Of a stretch of 64,000 nucleotides of DNA, positions 52,336 through 62,260 are shown one piece after another. The position numbers and the translations under genes were made by a program. This DNA comes from an uncultured Prevotella sp. (GTDB lineage Bacteria > Bacteroidota > Bacteroidia > Bacteroidales > Bacteroidaceae), in assembly GCA_905198745.1 (NCBI GenBank), contig CAJKDU010000005.1, positions 1-64,000 of the forward strand. Direction: 5' to 3'. Position 1 is the stretch's first letter. The number at the start of each line of letters is the position of its first letter. The notes below the pieces were generated by a model. It was not told where the DNA came from, made no database searches, and worked only from the letters and a program-made list of their open reading frames with translations.

Positions 52336-53418
52336 TTAGAGCATGCCCTTAGTGCTGGGCAGGTCGAAATGGTAGATGTCGCGCTTGACCGCCATCTTCA
52401 GGCTTCGTGCCAAGGCCTTGAATATGCCTTCTATCTTGTGGTGCTCGTTGGTGCCTTCTGCCTTGATGTTGAGGTTCATCTTGGCGGCATCGCTCAAGCT
52501 CTTGAAGAAGTGGAGAAACATCTCCGTGGGCATTTCTCCCACCTTTTCACGGTGGAACTCGGCATCCCAGATGAGCCAGGGTCGTCCGCCGAAGTCGAGC
52601 GCCACCTGGCACAGACAGTCGTCCATGGGCAGGCAGTAGCCGTAGCGCTCTATGCCTCGCTTGTCGCCCAGGGCCTTGAGCAGGCACTCGCCCAGGGCAA
52701 GTGCCGTATCCTCTATGGTGTGGTGTTCGTCCACGTAGAGGTCGCCCTTGGTATGGATGGTTAGGTCCATGCCGCCGTGCTTGCCTATCTGCTCGAGCAT
52801 GTGGTCGAAGAATCCCAGGCCGGTGTCGATATCGCATTGTCCCGAACCGTCGAGGTTGAGGCGCACGTGGATGTCTGTTTCCTTGGTCATGCGGTTCACT
52901 TCCGCCAGGCGCTCACCGCCGTAGACTATCTCCGCAATCTTGTCCCACGTCATGCCGTCTTTGCCCAGGATGAGCGCCTTGCAACCGAGGTTGGCTGCCA
53001 ACTGGCGGTCACTTTCGCGGTCGCCGATCACATAGCTGCCTGCCATGTCCACCTTCGGGTTGTCCATGTAGGCAGTGAGCATGCCGGTGCCGGGTTTGCG
53101 CATGGGCGAATGGTCTTCAGGAAAGTGTCGGTCAATAAGTTGTTCTTCAAAGGTGATGCCTTCGCCCTCCAAGGTTTGGATGATGAAATTGTGCACTGGC
53201 CAGAACGTGTTCTCGGGGAATGAGTCGGTGCCAAGACCGTCCTGGTTGCTCACCATGACCAACTTGAAGTCGGTGTTGCGGCAGAGAAAGCCGAGGTTGC
53301 GGAACATTCCCTGCGTGAATTTAAGTTTTTCAAATGCATCTATCTGTTCATCCTCCGGCTCCTCGATGAGGGTTCCGTCGCGGTCAATGAACAAGAATCT
53401 CTGCTTCAGATCTTTCAT
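52336..53418 (-). CDS. hisB: Bifunctional histidinol-phosphatase / imidazoleglycerol-phosphate dehydratase
   Basis: 360 residues. An N-terminal HAD phosphatase (about 1-165) has D12 and D14 in LFIDRDGTL. The C-terminal IGP dehydratase (about 170-360) has metal-binding [28 protein letters not shown] and [15 protein letters not shown]. Both activities appear intact. It is the last gene of a long minus-strand series and its start overlaps the preceding membrane-protein gene by 35 bases. It is isolated from the other two histidine clusters. Confidence 0.96.
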   Translation of the reverse strand: MKDLKQRFLFIDRDGTLIEEPEDEQIDAFEKLKFTQGMFRNLGFLCRNTDFKLVMVSNQDGLGTDSFPENTFWPVHNFIIQTLEGEGITFEEQLIDRHFPEDHSPMRKPGTGMLTAYMDNPKVDMAGSYVIGDRESDRQLAANLGCKALILGKDGMTWDKIAEIVYGGERLAEVNRMTKETDIHVRLNLDGSGQCDIDTGLGFFDHMLEQIGKHGGMDLTIHTKGDLYVDEHHTIEDTALALGECLLKALGDKRGIERYGYCLPMDDCLCQVALDFGGRPWLIWDAEFHREKVGEMPTEMFLHFFKSLSDAAKMNLNIKAEGTNEHHKIEGIFKALARSLKMAVKRDIYHFDLPSTKGML

Positions 53419-54271
53419 TTTCTCTCGTTTCTATGGTTCCGTAAATATAATAATAAACAAAGAATACCCACACAAGGAAATAGCTAGCCACGAAGAGTAT
53501 GGCTGAGGTGTACAAGTAGGTGGGCAGCAACAGACTTGCAGACAGTGTGGAAGGGTCGCCAGCCGCAGCACCTGCACTGTTGGCTCCGTAGGCTGCCAAC
53601 AGAATGATGAGTGGGACGAATAAAACCATCCATAGCACGCATGCTATGAGGGTGAGCAGGAACATCGTGGCGAAGATAAAGCCGAAGTGGCGGAAACCTA
53701 CTTTCCAGTTGCTGCCGAAAATAGACCCTATTCCTTGGTTCTCCTCCATGAGAAATTTCATCCAACTGTATGCCTGTGGGGTACAGAGCAGGAGAATGAC
53801 AACGATGTCAATGGCGAAGGTTATTCCCAAGGTGGTGACCAGGCTTTGCGCGTTGTTCAGGTCGGCAAACAAAAGCACGGATGCCACAATGGTGACTATG
53901 AAAAAGGTCATGATGGCTATATATATCACGAGATATGACGTGAAGAATCTCAGGGAGTTGTGCTTTACATCCCTAGTGTTGATCAGGCTTAAAATCTTTC
54001 CGCAAATGACAATAGATGCAATGCACATGGGCACGCTCCATGCAAGGCTGAAAAGGTCGCCCCAAAGACTTGTCTTGAGGTCAGCGCTGAACTGTATGGT
54101 TATGCCAAGTCCAACGATGAGCGCATAGACCAGTGCATACTTCCACAGTTCGTGGAACAGGGACTTGAAGTGGCTTGTCACATCGTGGTAGGCGGTAGAG
54201 ATGCAGCTGGCGTAACTGCGGTTCTTGTGCAGTTCCTGCACGTAGCTGAATGGTTGATTCTCTGATTCCAT
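53384..54271 (-). CDS. Polytopic membrane protein of unknown function
   Basis: 295 residues with about six membrane helices (roughly 43-62, 72-92, 108-135, 145-165, 200-228, 250-275). A soluble N-terminal stretch ([28 protein letters not shown]) precedes them. I do not recognise a family. Between helices five and six there is a small-residue loop rich in Ala and Gly ([13 protein letters not shown]). It lies 20 bases after the TrmH-type gene and overlaps the hisB start by 35 bases, so translation of hisB may depend on it. Confidence 0.8.
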   Translation of the reverse strand: MESENQPFSYVQELHKNRSYASCISTAYHDVTSHFKSLFHELWKYALVYALIVGLGITIQFSADLKTSLWGDLFSLAWSVPMCIASIVICGKILSLINTRDVKHNSLRFFTSYLVIYIAIMTFFIVTIVASVLLFADLNNAQSLVTTLGITFAIDIVVILLLCTPQAYSWMKFLMEENQGIGSIFGSNWKVGFRHFGFIFATMFLLTLIACVLWMVLFVPLIILLAAYGANSAGAAAGDPSTLSASLLLPTYLYTSAILFVASYFLVWVFFVYYYIYGTIETRENERSEAEILVH

Positions 54272-54291
54272 AATTCTAAAAGTTTATAAGG

Positions 54292-55059
54292 TTAATATTT
54301 TCTTCTTCTGAACTCGGCACATACCACAGCAGTGGCTATTGCCACGTTGAGGCTCTCGGCGGTAGGCCGGTTGGGCGGAAAACTGGGTATGAGCAGGCGC
54401 TCGGTGACCAATGGACGAACTTCGGGCGAGATGCCATTGCCCTCGTTGCCCATCACGATGATGCCGCCTTGGGTTAGCGGTTTGTCATAGAGGTCTTCAC
54501 CGTCGAGCAATGTGCCGTAGACAGGCACTTCTCCTTCTACAGACCGGAGCATCGGCACCAGGTCGGTGTAGACAAGGCGCACTCGGGCAATGCTGCCCAT
54601 TGTGGCTTGTACTACCTTGGGGTTGTAGGCGTCGGCGGTTTCCCGGCTGCAGTATATCTTGGTGATGCCGAACCAGTCGGCAATACGGATGATGGTGCCC
54701 AGGTTGCCCGGGTCTTGCACTCCGTCTAAGGCAAGCGCCAATTCGTTGGATGCGGGTTGTGGCAGCTTGCCATCTTGAGCATCATACATCGGGAAGACGG
54801 CAAGTACTTGTTGCGGATGCTGCAGAAAACTTACCTTCTTGAGTTCTTCGTCGGTCACTTCGCAAACTTCCGTGTTGCTGTCGAGTGCTTGTCTGTGGTC
54901 AGCCAGCCATGCTGCGGTGGCTACCACAAGTGTGGGAGATGCAGTGATCATGAGGTCGTCCACAACTTTCGGTCCCTCAGCCACGAACTTCCGTTCTGCT
55001 GTTCGGTTTTTCTTAAGTTGCAGTGCGTGGATATATTTTGTCTTGGCTTTGCTAATCAT
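54292..55059 (-). CDS. TrmH/SpoU-family RNA 2'-O-methyltransferase
   Basis: 255 residues. An N-terminal substrate-binding part (ISKAKTKYIHALQLKKNRTAERKFVAEGPKVV) leads into a SPOUT knot domain with DGVQDPGNLGTIIRIADWFG, IIVMGNEGNGIS and the terminal PPNRPTAESLNVAIATAV. It methylates ribose in rRNA or tRNA; the exact site is unknown, with 23S rRNA as the commonest target for this subgroup. Knot motifs are complete. It lies 54 bases after the PP2C-like gene. Confidence 0.93.
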   Translation of the reverse strand: MISKAKTKYIHALQLKKNRTAERKFVAEGPKVVDDLMITASPTLVVATAAWLADHRQALDSNTEVCEVTDEELKKVSFLQHPQQVLAVFPMYDAQDGKLPQPASNELALALDGVQDPGNLGTIIRIADWFGITKIYCSRETADAYNPKVVQATMGSIARVRLVYTDLVPMLRSVEGEVPVYGTLLDGEDLYDKPLTQGGIIVMGNEGNGISPEVRPLVTERLLIPSFPPNRPTAESLNVAIATAVVCAEFRRRKY

Positions 55060-55113
55060 CTGATGTTGTGTTTGTTGTAATGTTATCGTGAAAGTGATGG
55101 TTACTTAGCGATT

Positions 55114-55941
55114 TTACTGTATGCAGAAACGAATATAGGCTCTGTCGTCGAACGATTTGTTGCCTTTCATCCATCCTTTAGTGGCTTTCACTCTGTCTGT
55201 CAACAGAGGGTCGGTAGCCAGCAAGTCGGCAAGATGCCGTTCGGAGGCTTCGAGTGTAGGGCAGAGTGTGGGGTAGCCGTCGCTGGCCAGAATGAGTTCT
55301 TTCGTGGTGTCCGGCACCTTGATGACCTTCACCGTGTGCATGGGAATGGGAAACCCGTCAATCACAGGGTAGGTGACATTCTGGTATTTGCAGTAGTACC
55401 GGAGCAAGGGCAGTATCGTTTCGCGTCCCTTGTCGTGCACTCGGTATTCCTCTGTTGTGGCACCATCCAGCAATGCCAGCCTGATGTGAGCTGCCCGTAT
55501 CTCAGCAATGGGTTCCTCGTAGGGCTTGTTGTTCTCGTAATGTTCGCCCGTGGTGACGTTGAGAACTTGGCAGTCGCCCACCATCCAGAGTTCTCGTCTT
55601 TGGGTGTTGTAGACCACAGCGCTGCAGGTGGTGCGCTCTACCGGATGTTCCTCAAGCCGCTTCAGGTCGGCGTGACAGTCGGTGTAGCATTGATGCAGCC
55701 GTTGGGTGGCCCTGTCGCAAAACGTTTCCACGGATGCATTGGCGGGCAAATCTTCGGCTATGAGCCGGCAAACTTCAGTCATGGCAAAGCGTCCGTTGCT
55801 CATCGTGGGATGATAACTAATGGCTGTCTTGCTTGTGCTGCCGTCAATCACAGCCACGAAACTATCTGTCGCCACGATGCCGTCTTCGCATGCCTCTTGG
55901 CTCTTCTTGCCTATGGCTTGTTGCTCTATAATTCTTATCAT
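55114..55941 (-). CDS. PP2C-like serine/threonine phosphatase
   Basis: 275 residues from ATG at 55941 (MIRIIEQQAIGKKSQEACEDGI); the frame extends 24 codons into ygiQ. PP2C metal-site positions can be traced: ED (about 18-19), DGSTSK in place of DGmGG, MVGDCQ in place of GDSR, LASDGYP and a final FDDRAYIRF in place of DN. The fold is likely PP2C, but the altered first motif leaves activity uncertain. A partner kinase is not seen. Its start lies 80 bases inside the ygiQ 3' end, so the two genes overlap substantially. Confidence 0.75.
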   Translation of the reverse strand: MIRIIEQQAIGKKSQEACEDGIVATDSFVAVIDGSTSKTAISYHPTMSNGRFAMTEVCRLIAEDLPANASVETFCDRATQRLHQCYTDCHADLKRLEEHPVERTTCSAVVYNTQRRELWMVGDCQVLNVTTGEHYENNKPYEEPIAEIRAAHIRLALLDGATTEEYRVHDKGRETILPLLRYYCKYQNVTYPVIDGFPIPMHTVKVIKVPDTTKELILASDGYPTLCPTLEASERHLADLLATDPLLTDRVKATKGWMKGNKSFDDRAYIRFCIQ

Positions 55942-57877
55942 TGCCGTTGCTTCTTGTGGGTTGTGGCTTGCGTCCCTTGCGCCAGGGCTTGTCTTGCTGT
56001 TGTTCGTCGCCAAAGGTGTCGACGCGTTTGCCGTAGTGGGGCTTGTAGGGCATGCCGCTGTAGAGTTGCGGAATGAGGTCGGTGCGACCTATACGGCGCA
56101 GTTCACTCTCGATGTTGCGGCGCTCTTCCGGCTTGTACCAGAAGAAGAATTGTCTTTGGGCGAGCTTCTCCTTGGGGCTCTTGGCGCAGAACACGGGTTC
56201 GAGCGTGTATGGATTGTAGCCCGTGTACCACGACTCGGTGCTAACGGTCATAGGGGTTGGCGTAAAGTCCTGAACCTGTTCCAGGTGGAAGTCGAGCTTC
56301 TTGGTCTTCACGGCAAGCTCCGCCATATCCTCCTCAGTGCAGCCCGGATGGCTGCTGATGAAGTAGGGGATAATCTGTTCACGCAAGTTCTCTTTTTGGT
56401 TAATCTGGTCGAAGATGTGCTTGAACTCCTCGAACTGGCTGAACGAAGGCTTGCGCATCAGGTTGAGCACGCGGTCGCTGGTGTGCTCGGGTGCCACCTT
56501 GAGTCGTCCGCTCACGTGATTGCATATCAGTTCGCGGGTGTATTGTCTGGCGGCGGCGTTGGCTTTCTCATCCTTGCTCTTGTAGAGCAGCAGATCGTAG
56601 CGCACGCCGCTGCCGATGAAACTTTTCTTGATTTCTGGCAGTGCGTCCACGGCATGGTACACGTCGAGCAATGCTGTCAGGTCGGTGTCGAGGTTTGGAC
56701 ATATCCTGGGGTGTATGCACGAAGGACGGGCACACTTCTCGCAAGCCTTGTGATTGCGGCCGTGCATGCCGTACATGTTGGCGGATGGTCCGCCGAGATC
56801 GCTCAGATAGCCTTTGAAATCGGGCATCTGCACTACTTGTTTTACCTCCTTAAGTATGCTCTCCTTGCTTCTGCACACGATGAATTTGCCCTGGTGGGCA
56901 CTGATGGTGCAGAAGGCACATCCGCCGAAACAGCCTCGGTGGATGTTCACCGAGAACTTGATCATCTCATAGGCGGGTATGCGCTTGTTCTTGTACTTGG
57001 GGTGAGGCAGGCGCGTGTAGGGCAGGTCGAAGGAGGCGTCAAGTTCTTCTGTAGTCATCGGAGGATAGGGCGGATTGACCACGGCATATTTTCCGTCTAC
57101 TTCCTGCAACAGCCTATGGGCATGGATGCGGTTCGACTCTTCCTCTATATGGCGGAAGTTCTCTGCCTGCGCCTTCTTGTTTTGCAGACATTCTGAGTGG
57201 CTGTGGAGAACGATGTCGTCGGGGGTGATGCCACCGGGAATGTCGGTCTCGGATGAAAGATATACTGTTTGCGGAATGTCGCGTATGTCGGCTATGTGTA
57301 TGCCCGACGCCATCTCTTCGCACAGACGCAGCATAGTCTTCTCGCCCATGCCATAGACAATCATGTCGGCACCCGAGTCACAGAGTATGCAGCGCATGAG
57401 CTTGTCCTGCCAATAGTCGTAGTGGGTGAGACGGCGCATGGAGGCCTCGATGCCGCCCAGGACGACCGGTACGTCGGGAAACAGTTCCTTGAGAATCTTG
57501 GTGTAGACGATGGTGGGGTAGTCAGGGCGCATGTCGTGGCGCCCGTCTGGGCTGTAGGCGTCCTCAGAGCGCAGGCGGCGGTTGGCGGTGTACTTGTTCA
57601 CCATGGAGTCCATGCAGCCCGGTGCAATGCCGAAGAATAGATTGGGACGCCCCAACTTCTTGAAGTCGCGGTAGTCTCCGTGCCAGTCAGGTTGCGGCAC
57701 TATAGCCACGCGGTAGCCTGCTGCCTCGAGGGTGCGGCCGATAACGGCAGCTCCAAAGGCAGGATGGTCCACATAGGCATCGGCAGAGAACAGGATGACG
57801 TCGGCGTCATCCCATCCTCTGAGTTCCATTTCTTTCTTTGTTGTGGGGAGAAAATCAGTGAGTCTGTATTCTTTCAT
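55862..57877 (-). CDS. YgiQ-family radical SAM protein
   Basis: 671 residues. The radical SAM cluster motif is C-x3-C-x2-C in HRGCFGGCAFCTISAHQGK (about 315-325). An N-terminal B12-binding-like region contains LFSADAYVDHPAFGAAVIGR; the DUF3362-type C-terminal region ends in a basic, low-complexity tail (about 635-671). YgiQ proteins are widespread but their reaction is unknown. It lies 27 bases after a small gene and overlaps the PP2C-like gene by 80 bases. Confidence 0.94.
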   Translation of the reverse strand: MKEYRLTDFLPTTKKEMELRGWDDADVILFSADAYVDHPAFGAAVIGRTLEAAGYRVAIVPQPDWHGDYRDFKKLGRPNLFFGIAPGCMDSMVNKYTANRRLRSEDAYSPDGRHDMRPDYPTIVYTKILKELFPDVPVVLGGIEASMRRLTHYDYWQDKLMRCILCDSGADMIVYGMGEKTMLRLCEEMASGIHIADIRDIPQTVYLSSETDIPGGITPDDIVLHSHSECLQNKKAQAENFRHIEEESNRIHAHRLLQEVDGKYAVVNPPYPPMTTEELDASFDLPYTRLPHPKYKNKRIPAYEMIKFSVNIHRGCFGGCAFCTISAHQGKFIVCRSKESILKEVKQVVQMPDFKGYLSDLGGPSANMYGMHGRNHKACEKCARPSCIHPRICPNLDTDLTALLDVYHAVDALPEIKKSFIGSGVRYDLLLYKSKDEKANAAARQYTRELICNHVSGRLKVAPEHTSDRVLNLMRKPSFSQFEEFKHIFDQINQKENLREQIIPYFISSHPGCTEEDMAELAVKTKKLDFHLEQVQDFTPTPMTVSTESWYTGYNPYTLEPVFCAKSPKEKLAQRQFFFWYKPEERRNIESELRRIGRTDLIPQLYSGMPYKPHYGKRVDTFGDEQQQDKPWRKGRKPQPTRSNGNDKNYRATSHRQEEPRGMRRRHRGDR

Positions 57878-57904
57878 CTATTGTTTTGTCCTTCTGAGTC
57901 GTGA

Positions 57905-58249
57905 TTAGTCGCTTGGCGCGTCGGCTTCCTCAGTCTCGTCCTGTTCGGCGTGCTTGTCGCACCAGTCTATGTAGAGCAGAATGAGGTTATGGAGTCCGAT
58001 GGCCTTCATGTTGTTGTTGTATATCACGTCAAGGCAGAGGTCTAACAGTGCCTTGTCCTGTCCAGCCTCTGATTCGAGGAGACTGCGGATGTTGAGCTTG
58101 AGCTTGTCGAGCACGCTCTCCTCCACAATGCCGTTGCTGTCGATGAGGTTTTTCAGGAGTGAATACTTCTTGATGGTTTCCAAGTGGGCGTCGCTCACTT
58201 CGATGCTTCTCGTTCCGGAAGCGTTAGCTTGAATTTTGTACATAGTCAT
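57905..58249 (-). CDS. Small acidic protein of unknown function
   Basis: 114 residues; a start at the third codon (58243) is also possible. No family recognised. Predicted mostly helical with a strongly acidic C-terminus (EQDETEEADAPSD). Composition and lack of signal peptide point to a cytoplasmic protein. It is tucked between the amidase gene (18 bases upstream) and ygiQ (27 bases downstream), so it is part of the same transcript. Confidence 0.75.
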   Translation of the reverse strand: MTMYKIQANASGTRSIEVSDAHLETIKKYSLLKNLIDSNGIVEESVLDKLKLNIRSLLESEAGQDKALLDLCLDVIYNNNMKAIGLHNLILLYIDWCDKHAEQDETEEADAPSD

Positions 58250-58267
58250 TATCTTTTTGGGTTAGGT

Positions 58268-61189
58268 TTATTTCATTACAAAGTTGAGAATGCCGTGCAT
58301 GATTTGGGCAAATAGTGATGCTGACTTGATGCACTCCAGGGGAAATCCCGTAGTGAAACTCTTATAGTCTGTACCGTCGTACGCCACGGCAGCCGCGCGC
58401 CCGTCGGCATATTGCATGGCGCAAAAGGCTGTGCCCACGGATTGCAATGCGTCGGTGGTGGTGGCGGCATAGTGGGTGTCGTTGAGTATGCTGTAGAGAG
58501 CAAATGATGTACCCAGTCCGTTGACGATGCGTCCGTTGCTTGCCGTGTCGGTTTCGCTGTAAGCCAACCCTTCACTGACCGTGCCTGCGCCTTGCAGTTT
58601 CAGCACGTTAGCGAGGAACTGTGAGTCGGTGTCTGATGTCATGTCAGACGCCACATAGGCTCCGCTCACGATGAGTCGTCCGTTGTTGCGTACGTAGTTC
58701 GTAAGTTTGGACTGAAGGGTGGAGGTGAAGGACTTGTAGAACTTGGTGGCGTGGCCATCGTATTTCTGCAAGCCGAGCAACAGGTCTACGCCCTGATACA
58801 TGCCGAGCAGTACCTGTCCGTTTTCCACTGCTTCGTGTGAGCAACTCACTATGTTGTATTGGCGCGAGGCATTGATGGCATCAGCGTGGGCGCGAACATA
58901 ATTGAAGTCGTTGCCGGCGATGAATCGTCCGGCAAGTTCCTCGCCTGTGTAGCCCATGCCGCCGGGACCCTCTACGCCCCTTTTGCTCGTGTCAAAGTCT
59001 TGTTGAGCACCCAACGTGCCGGCTGTCAATCCGTAGCTTACGCCTGGGTCGGCAGTGAGGCTGAATCCCTGTTGGGTGACGTTGTCGATGACTGCCGGTG
59101 AAGACAGACGGTCGAAACCGTCGACAATGAGTATTGTCTTCTTTGCTTCGGGCCTGTAACAAACTGAGAGCACTTGGGTGGGGAAGCTCTCACCGCCCCG
59201 GTTGACGGCTGTCACCCGGTAGCTATAGACCACACCGGGTTCTATGTCGAGTGTCACTTCATTGCGTCTTACATTGGTACCGTTGTCGAAACCGCCGGTT
59301 CCTGTGGCTGTATATATATTATAAGAGGTGGCGATGGCTGTAGACTCCTGATTGTCGGCCACAGGTTGCCACCGGAGCGTCACCTTGTTCTTGTCTGTTA
59401 TCTCAGCAGAAAACTGGTTGGGGGTAAGGGGAGAGATAATGGATTGGCGCCCGTGCATATCGGATATGTAGCGTACGATGGTTTTGTAGACCGAACGGGC
59501 AAAGTTGAAACGGAAGTTGGGGTCAAGCCCCAGCTTCATGTCGGGAAAGCTTTGGTGCGACAAAGTCTCGAGTATAGCTGATGGCACAGCGGGCAGTCTT
59601 GTTTCCGAGTAATTGCGGTCGTAGAGGTCGCGCCTGTTCCAAGTGCCGTATAGGGAACGCATGTCGCGGTTCACGCCCGTGAGCAGCAAGTCGGCTAACG
59701 ACTTGGAAGTTTGCCGAGATATGCCCGAGTTGAGTCGGCCGTCATTAAAGAATGTGGTGCATACAGCCAGTGAGCCGAAGATGCTTCGTCCGTCTTTTTG
59801 GTAACCTGCATCACTGTGCACGGCGAGCGAGAGTTCAATAGGAACGTTGAGGCCCTGCTTGGTTGGTACGTAGCAAGAGCCACCAGCCAACCAGTTGGAC
59901 ATGAGTGAACGGGTGTTAATGTCGTCTCCGTAGTCGTCTTGTCCTTGTTTGGTGCTGTAGATGGAATAGGGAGCTCCTGCCCATTGGGCATAATAGCGTG
60001 CACCTTCCAGTGCCCGAGGCATATTGCTCACGTATCCACCGCGTTCAATATTGCCCATGCCGCCACCGAAGCGCACGGCATCAGTGGTGACGAATCCCTT
60101 CTGTCGGCTGGCGTTGCTCACCTCCACCCGGTTGAATTCGTTGCACCCCTTGTCGAAGTCGAACGTTCCGAGATACACCCATGTGCCGCCGCCCATGGTC
60201 TGATTTACGTGGAATTGGGTGGCTTGTCCCTTGTGCCAAACGGTGTAGAGCGCGTCGTCTACGCTTCCCGGCACGGTTTGGTAGCTCACGTAAACAGCAT
60301 GTGGTCCCTCTTTTTCCAGCTTCGGTGTGTAGCTAATGGTGCTGCCTCCTTTTTTGTGGGATTCCGCCATGAGACAAGTTCCTGCACAGAAGGGGTTGTC
60401 ACCGTCTGAGTAGACAGCCTTTGTCTTCTTGAATCCCTGTGATGGAGCCTTTCTCCAAGTCTTGTTGCCGTTGCGTATAGAGAAATAGGGCGCAAGAATG
60501 GGGTCGTCGTTGTCTACGATCACCTCTTCCTTCTGCCAGTCGCGCTCACGTGGAGTGAACACCACGGCCCCCGCATTCTGGAGCATTGGAATAAGATAAG
60601 GCACGACAATAGTTTGTGTGAACAGGTCTTCATTGGTGGTGAAGAGGTTAGGTCGCTGCCACTTCCATGTGTTTTTCTTGGAGTCGTAATAGCGTCCGTG
60701 ACTGGCCCAAAGTGTGATGTGGCGGTCGTAGAGTCCATGTGAAAACTTGACGGGAGCCGAAATGTTTTCCACCCACGGTTTCCCATCGTAGTTGATGTCG
60801 CCCCACAGGTCATGAGCCTCCTCGTCGATACTTCCTGCCACAAGTTGCTCAATGGGCAGCCCGACTGTTGTTATGCTGATTTTGTACTTGTTGTAGGGTT
60901 TGGCAAGAGCATTTTTTACTTTTGAATAAATCTTGCCGACGCTGTTGTCTGTAAACGATTGTTGTGCGAAACAGTTGTCCATCACGATGGTGATGGTGCG
61001 CCGGTTGTCGTCAGCTACCAGCTTTTTCATTCTTGCCTGTTGCGGGAGTTCTCCTTCTGCGGGTTTATATGAGGCGAAGAAGGTGTTCAGCTTGTGCTCG
61101 CTTTTGGCCAGACTCTCTTTAGTCTGGGCGTGAAGTGTGGCACAGGTGAGGGCCGTTGCGAAGATGATAACTGTTTTCGCTTGATTCAT
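58268..61189 (-). CDS. Large exported amidase-type protein with golvesin-like and FN3 domains
   Basis: 973 residues from ATG at 61189 (MNQAKTVIIFATALT); signal peptide to about residue 22. An N-acetylmuramoyl-L-alanine amidase-like region is split around an inserted golvesin/xanthan-lyase-type carbohydrate-binding module (GPHAVYVSYQTVPGSV to VTTDAVRFGGG, about 300-385); the amidase part resumes with SLAVHSDAGY near 460. An FN3 domain (about 590-690) and a C-terminal amidotransferase-like region (about 690-973) follow. Databases name such proteins xanthan lyase or amidase. Cell-wall cleavage is likely but not certain. It starts one base after the acyltransferase stop. Confidence 0.82.
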   Translation of the reverse strand: MNQAKTVIIFATALTCATLHAQTKESLAKSEHKLNTFFASYKPAEGELPQQARMKKLVADDNRRTITIVMDNCFAQQSFTDNSVGKIYSKVKNALAKPYNKYKISITTVGLPIEQLVAGSIDEEAHDLWGDINYDGKPWVENISAPVKFSHGLYDRHITLWASHGRYYDSKKNTWKWQRPNLFTTNEDLFTQTIVVPYLIPMLQNAGAVVFTPRERDWQKEEVIVDNDDPILAPYFSIRNGNKTWRKAPSQGFKKTKAVYSDGDNPFCAGTCLMAESHKKGGSTISYTPKLEKEGPHAVYVSYQTVPGSVDDALYTVWHKGQATQFHVNQTMGGGTWVYLGTFDFDKGCNEFNRVEVSNASRQKGFVTTDAVRFGGGMGNIERGGYVSNMPRALEGARYYAQWAGAPYSIYSTKQGQDDYGDDINTRSLMSNWLAGGSCYVPTKQGLNVPIELSLAVHSDAGYQKDGRSIFGSLAVCTTFFNDGRLNSGISRQTSKSLADLLLTGVNRDMRSLYGTWNRRDLYDRNYSETRLPAVPSAILETLSHQSFPDMKLGLDPNFRFNFARSVYKTIVRYISDMHGRQSIISPLTPNQFSAEITDKNKVTLRWQPVADNQESTAIATSYNIYTATGTGGFDNGTNVRRNEVTLDIEPGVVYSYRVTAVNRGGESFPTQVLSVCYRPEAKKTILIVDGFDRLSSPAVIDNVTQQGFSLTADPGVSYGLTAGTLGAQQDFDTSKRGVEGPGGMGYTGEELAGRFIAGNDFNYVRAHADAINASRQYNIVSCSHEAVENGQVLLGMYQGVDLLLGLQKYDGHATKFYKSFTSTLQSKLTNYVRNNGRLIVSGAYVASDMTSDTDSQFLANVLKLQGAGTVSEGLAYSETDTASNGRIVNGLGTSFALYSILNDTHYAATTTDALQSVGTAFCAMQYADGRAAAVAYDGTDYKSFTTGFPLECIKSASLFAQIMHGILNFVMK

Positions 61190-61190
61190 G

Positions 61191-61748
61191 TTAGTCAATG
61201 GTTCCGATGGTGAATTTCTCTGGATGCTTGCCTTTGAAATCCTTGAAATAAAGTTTGATGTCACGCATCTCGTTGTCTACGTCTCCCGATGGGACGAAAC
61301 TCTTGGTGCACACAATCTGTTTCTTTTCGTAGTCTAATCCGTAGAGCAGCACGGGTATTTCAGCCTTGGCGGCAATGAAGTAGAATCCTTTCTTCCACTC
61401 GGGATTGAGCGAACGTGTGCCTTCGGGTGTGACACAGAGGTGGAAAGTTTTGGATTCACGTGCTGTCTGAGCCAGTCTGTCGGTCATGCTTGTGTGCTTA
61501 CTGCGCCACACGGGTATGCCCCCCAGGTGGCGGAAGATGGGACCAAGCGGCCAAAAGAACCACTCTTTCTTCATCAAGAAGTTGCAACTCATGCCTATTG
61601 AGCGTGAGTAGAGTAGTCCTATCAAGAAGTCCCAGTTGCTGGTGTGAGGTGCCAGGCAAATAATATATTTAGAGGGATGGTCCACCTTTACGTCGGCAGT
61701 CCATCCCATGATTTTATACAGCAGGAAGCTGCATAGTCTTTTCAGCAT
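61191..61748 (-). CDS. PlsC-like acyltransferase
   Basis: 185 residues, member of the glycerolipid acyltransferase superfamily. The H-x4-D motif is APHTSNWD, the acceptor-binding motif is VTPEGTRS, and a glycine-rich GGIPVWR lies between. It is shorter than PlsC and, in Bacteroidetes, may act on ornithine/glycine lipids or lysophospholipids. There is one N-terminal hydrophobic segment. It lies 29 bases after a small gene and one base before the amidase-like gene. Confidence 0.9.
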   Translation of the reverse strand: MLKRLCSFLLYKIMGWTADVKVDHPSKYIICLAPHTSNWDFLIGLLYSRSIGMSCNFLMKKEWFFWPLGPIFRHLGGIPVWRSKHTSMTDRLAQTARESKTFHLCVTPEGTRSLNPEWKKGFYFIAAKAEIPVLLYGLDYEKKQIVCTKSFVPSGDVDNEMRDIKLYFKDFKGKHPEKFTIGTID

Positions 61749-61777
61749 GATTGTCTTTATATGAAATTAAAGGAGTG

Positions 61778-62047
61778 TCAGTTGTTGCTAATCTGGTCAG
61801 CCAGTTCGGAAACCTGTTTGTTGAAGTCCTCCACCAGTGTCTTGAAGTATTTTTTCTGGGGCATACCAGGTTCCGGATGCGACACGCGGCGGATGAAATC
61901 GCTGTGAATCACGAGGATGGAAGAGAGCAGCGCCTCTACGTCGGACTGGTTTTCCTGATTGCCATACAAAGAGGTGGCTACGCCCTCGGCGAATAGTTCA
62001 CTGCAAACAGCACTGATGCTGCGCTTCAGGTCTTTCTTGTTTGCCAT
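61778..62047 (-). CDS. Small helical protein of unknown function
   Basis: 89 residues from ATG at 62047 (MANKKDLKRSISAVCSEL). The frame extends to 62251 but the extra 68 codons cover the promoter, so they are rejected. Helical, with SISAVCSELFAEGVATSLYG and a C-terminal heptad-like stretch (FKTLVEDFNKQVSELADQI). I do not recognise a family. It heads the long minus-strand series running to hisB. Confidence 0.78.
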   Translation of the reverse strand: MANKKDLKRSISAVCSELFAEGVATSLYGNQENQSDVEALLSSILVIHSDFIRRVSHPEPGMPQKKYFKTLVEDFNKQVSELADQISNN

Positions 62048-62094
62048 GTTGTGGTTCCTTTCTTTTATAGTTGATGAATAAATAAAAGTTTCCA

Positions 62095-62102
62095 CAAAGA
62101 TA
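62095..62102 (-). promoter_or_regulatory. -7 element of the small-protein-acyltransferase series
   Basis: Minus-strand TATCTTTG (62102-62095), an exact TAnnTTTG match, about 48 bases before the ATG at 62047; a GTTG lies 18 bases further upstream. Confidence 0.6.
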
Positions 62103-62172
62103 TAAAAAAATCCACAACTGCAACATGTGGACGGGGAAAAAATAAATATTTTCAACTTTTTTCCTTGTTTTC

Positions 62173-62204
62173 TTTCCCGGTTTCGATTTTTTGTGGTATA
62201 TTTG
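62173..62204 (+). promoter_or_regulatory. Promoter of the PPi-dependent phosphofructokinase
   Basis: TTTC at 62173-62176, 20 bases, TATATTTG at 62197-62204. The -7 is exact, -33 has one mismatch. The leader is about 50 bases. Confidence 0.68.
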
Positions 62205-62260
62205 CAGTGAATACTTAAATACAATACTATTTGTTCCCTTAATAAACTCAAAACGATTAT

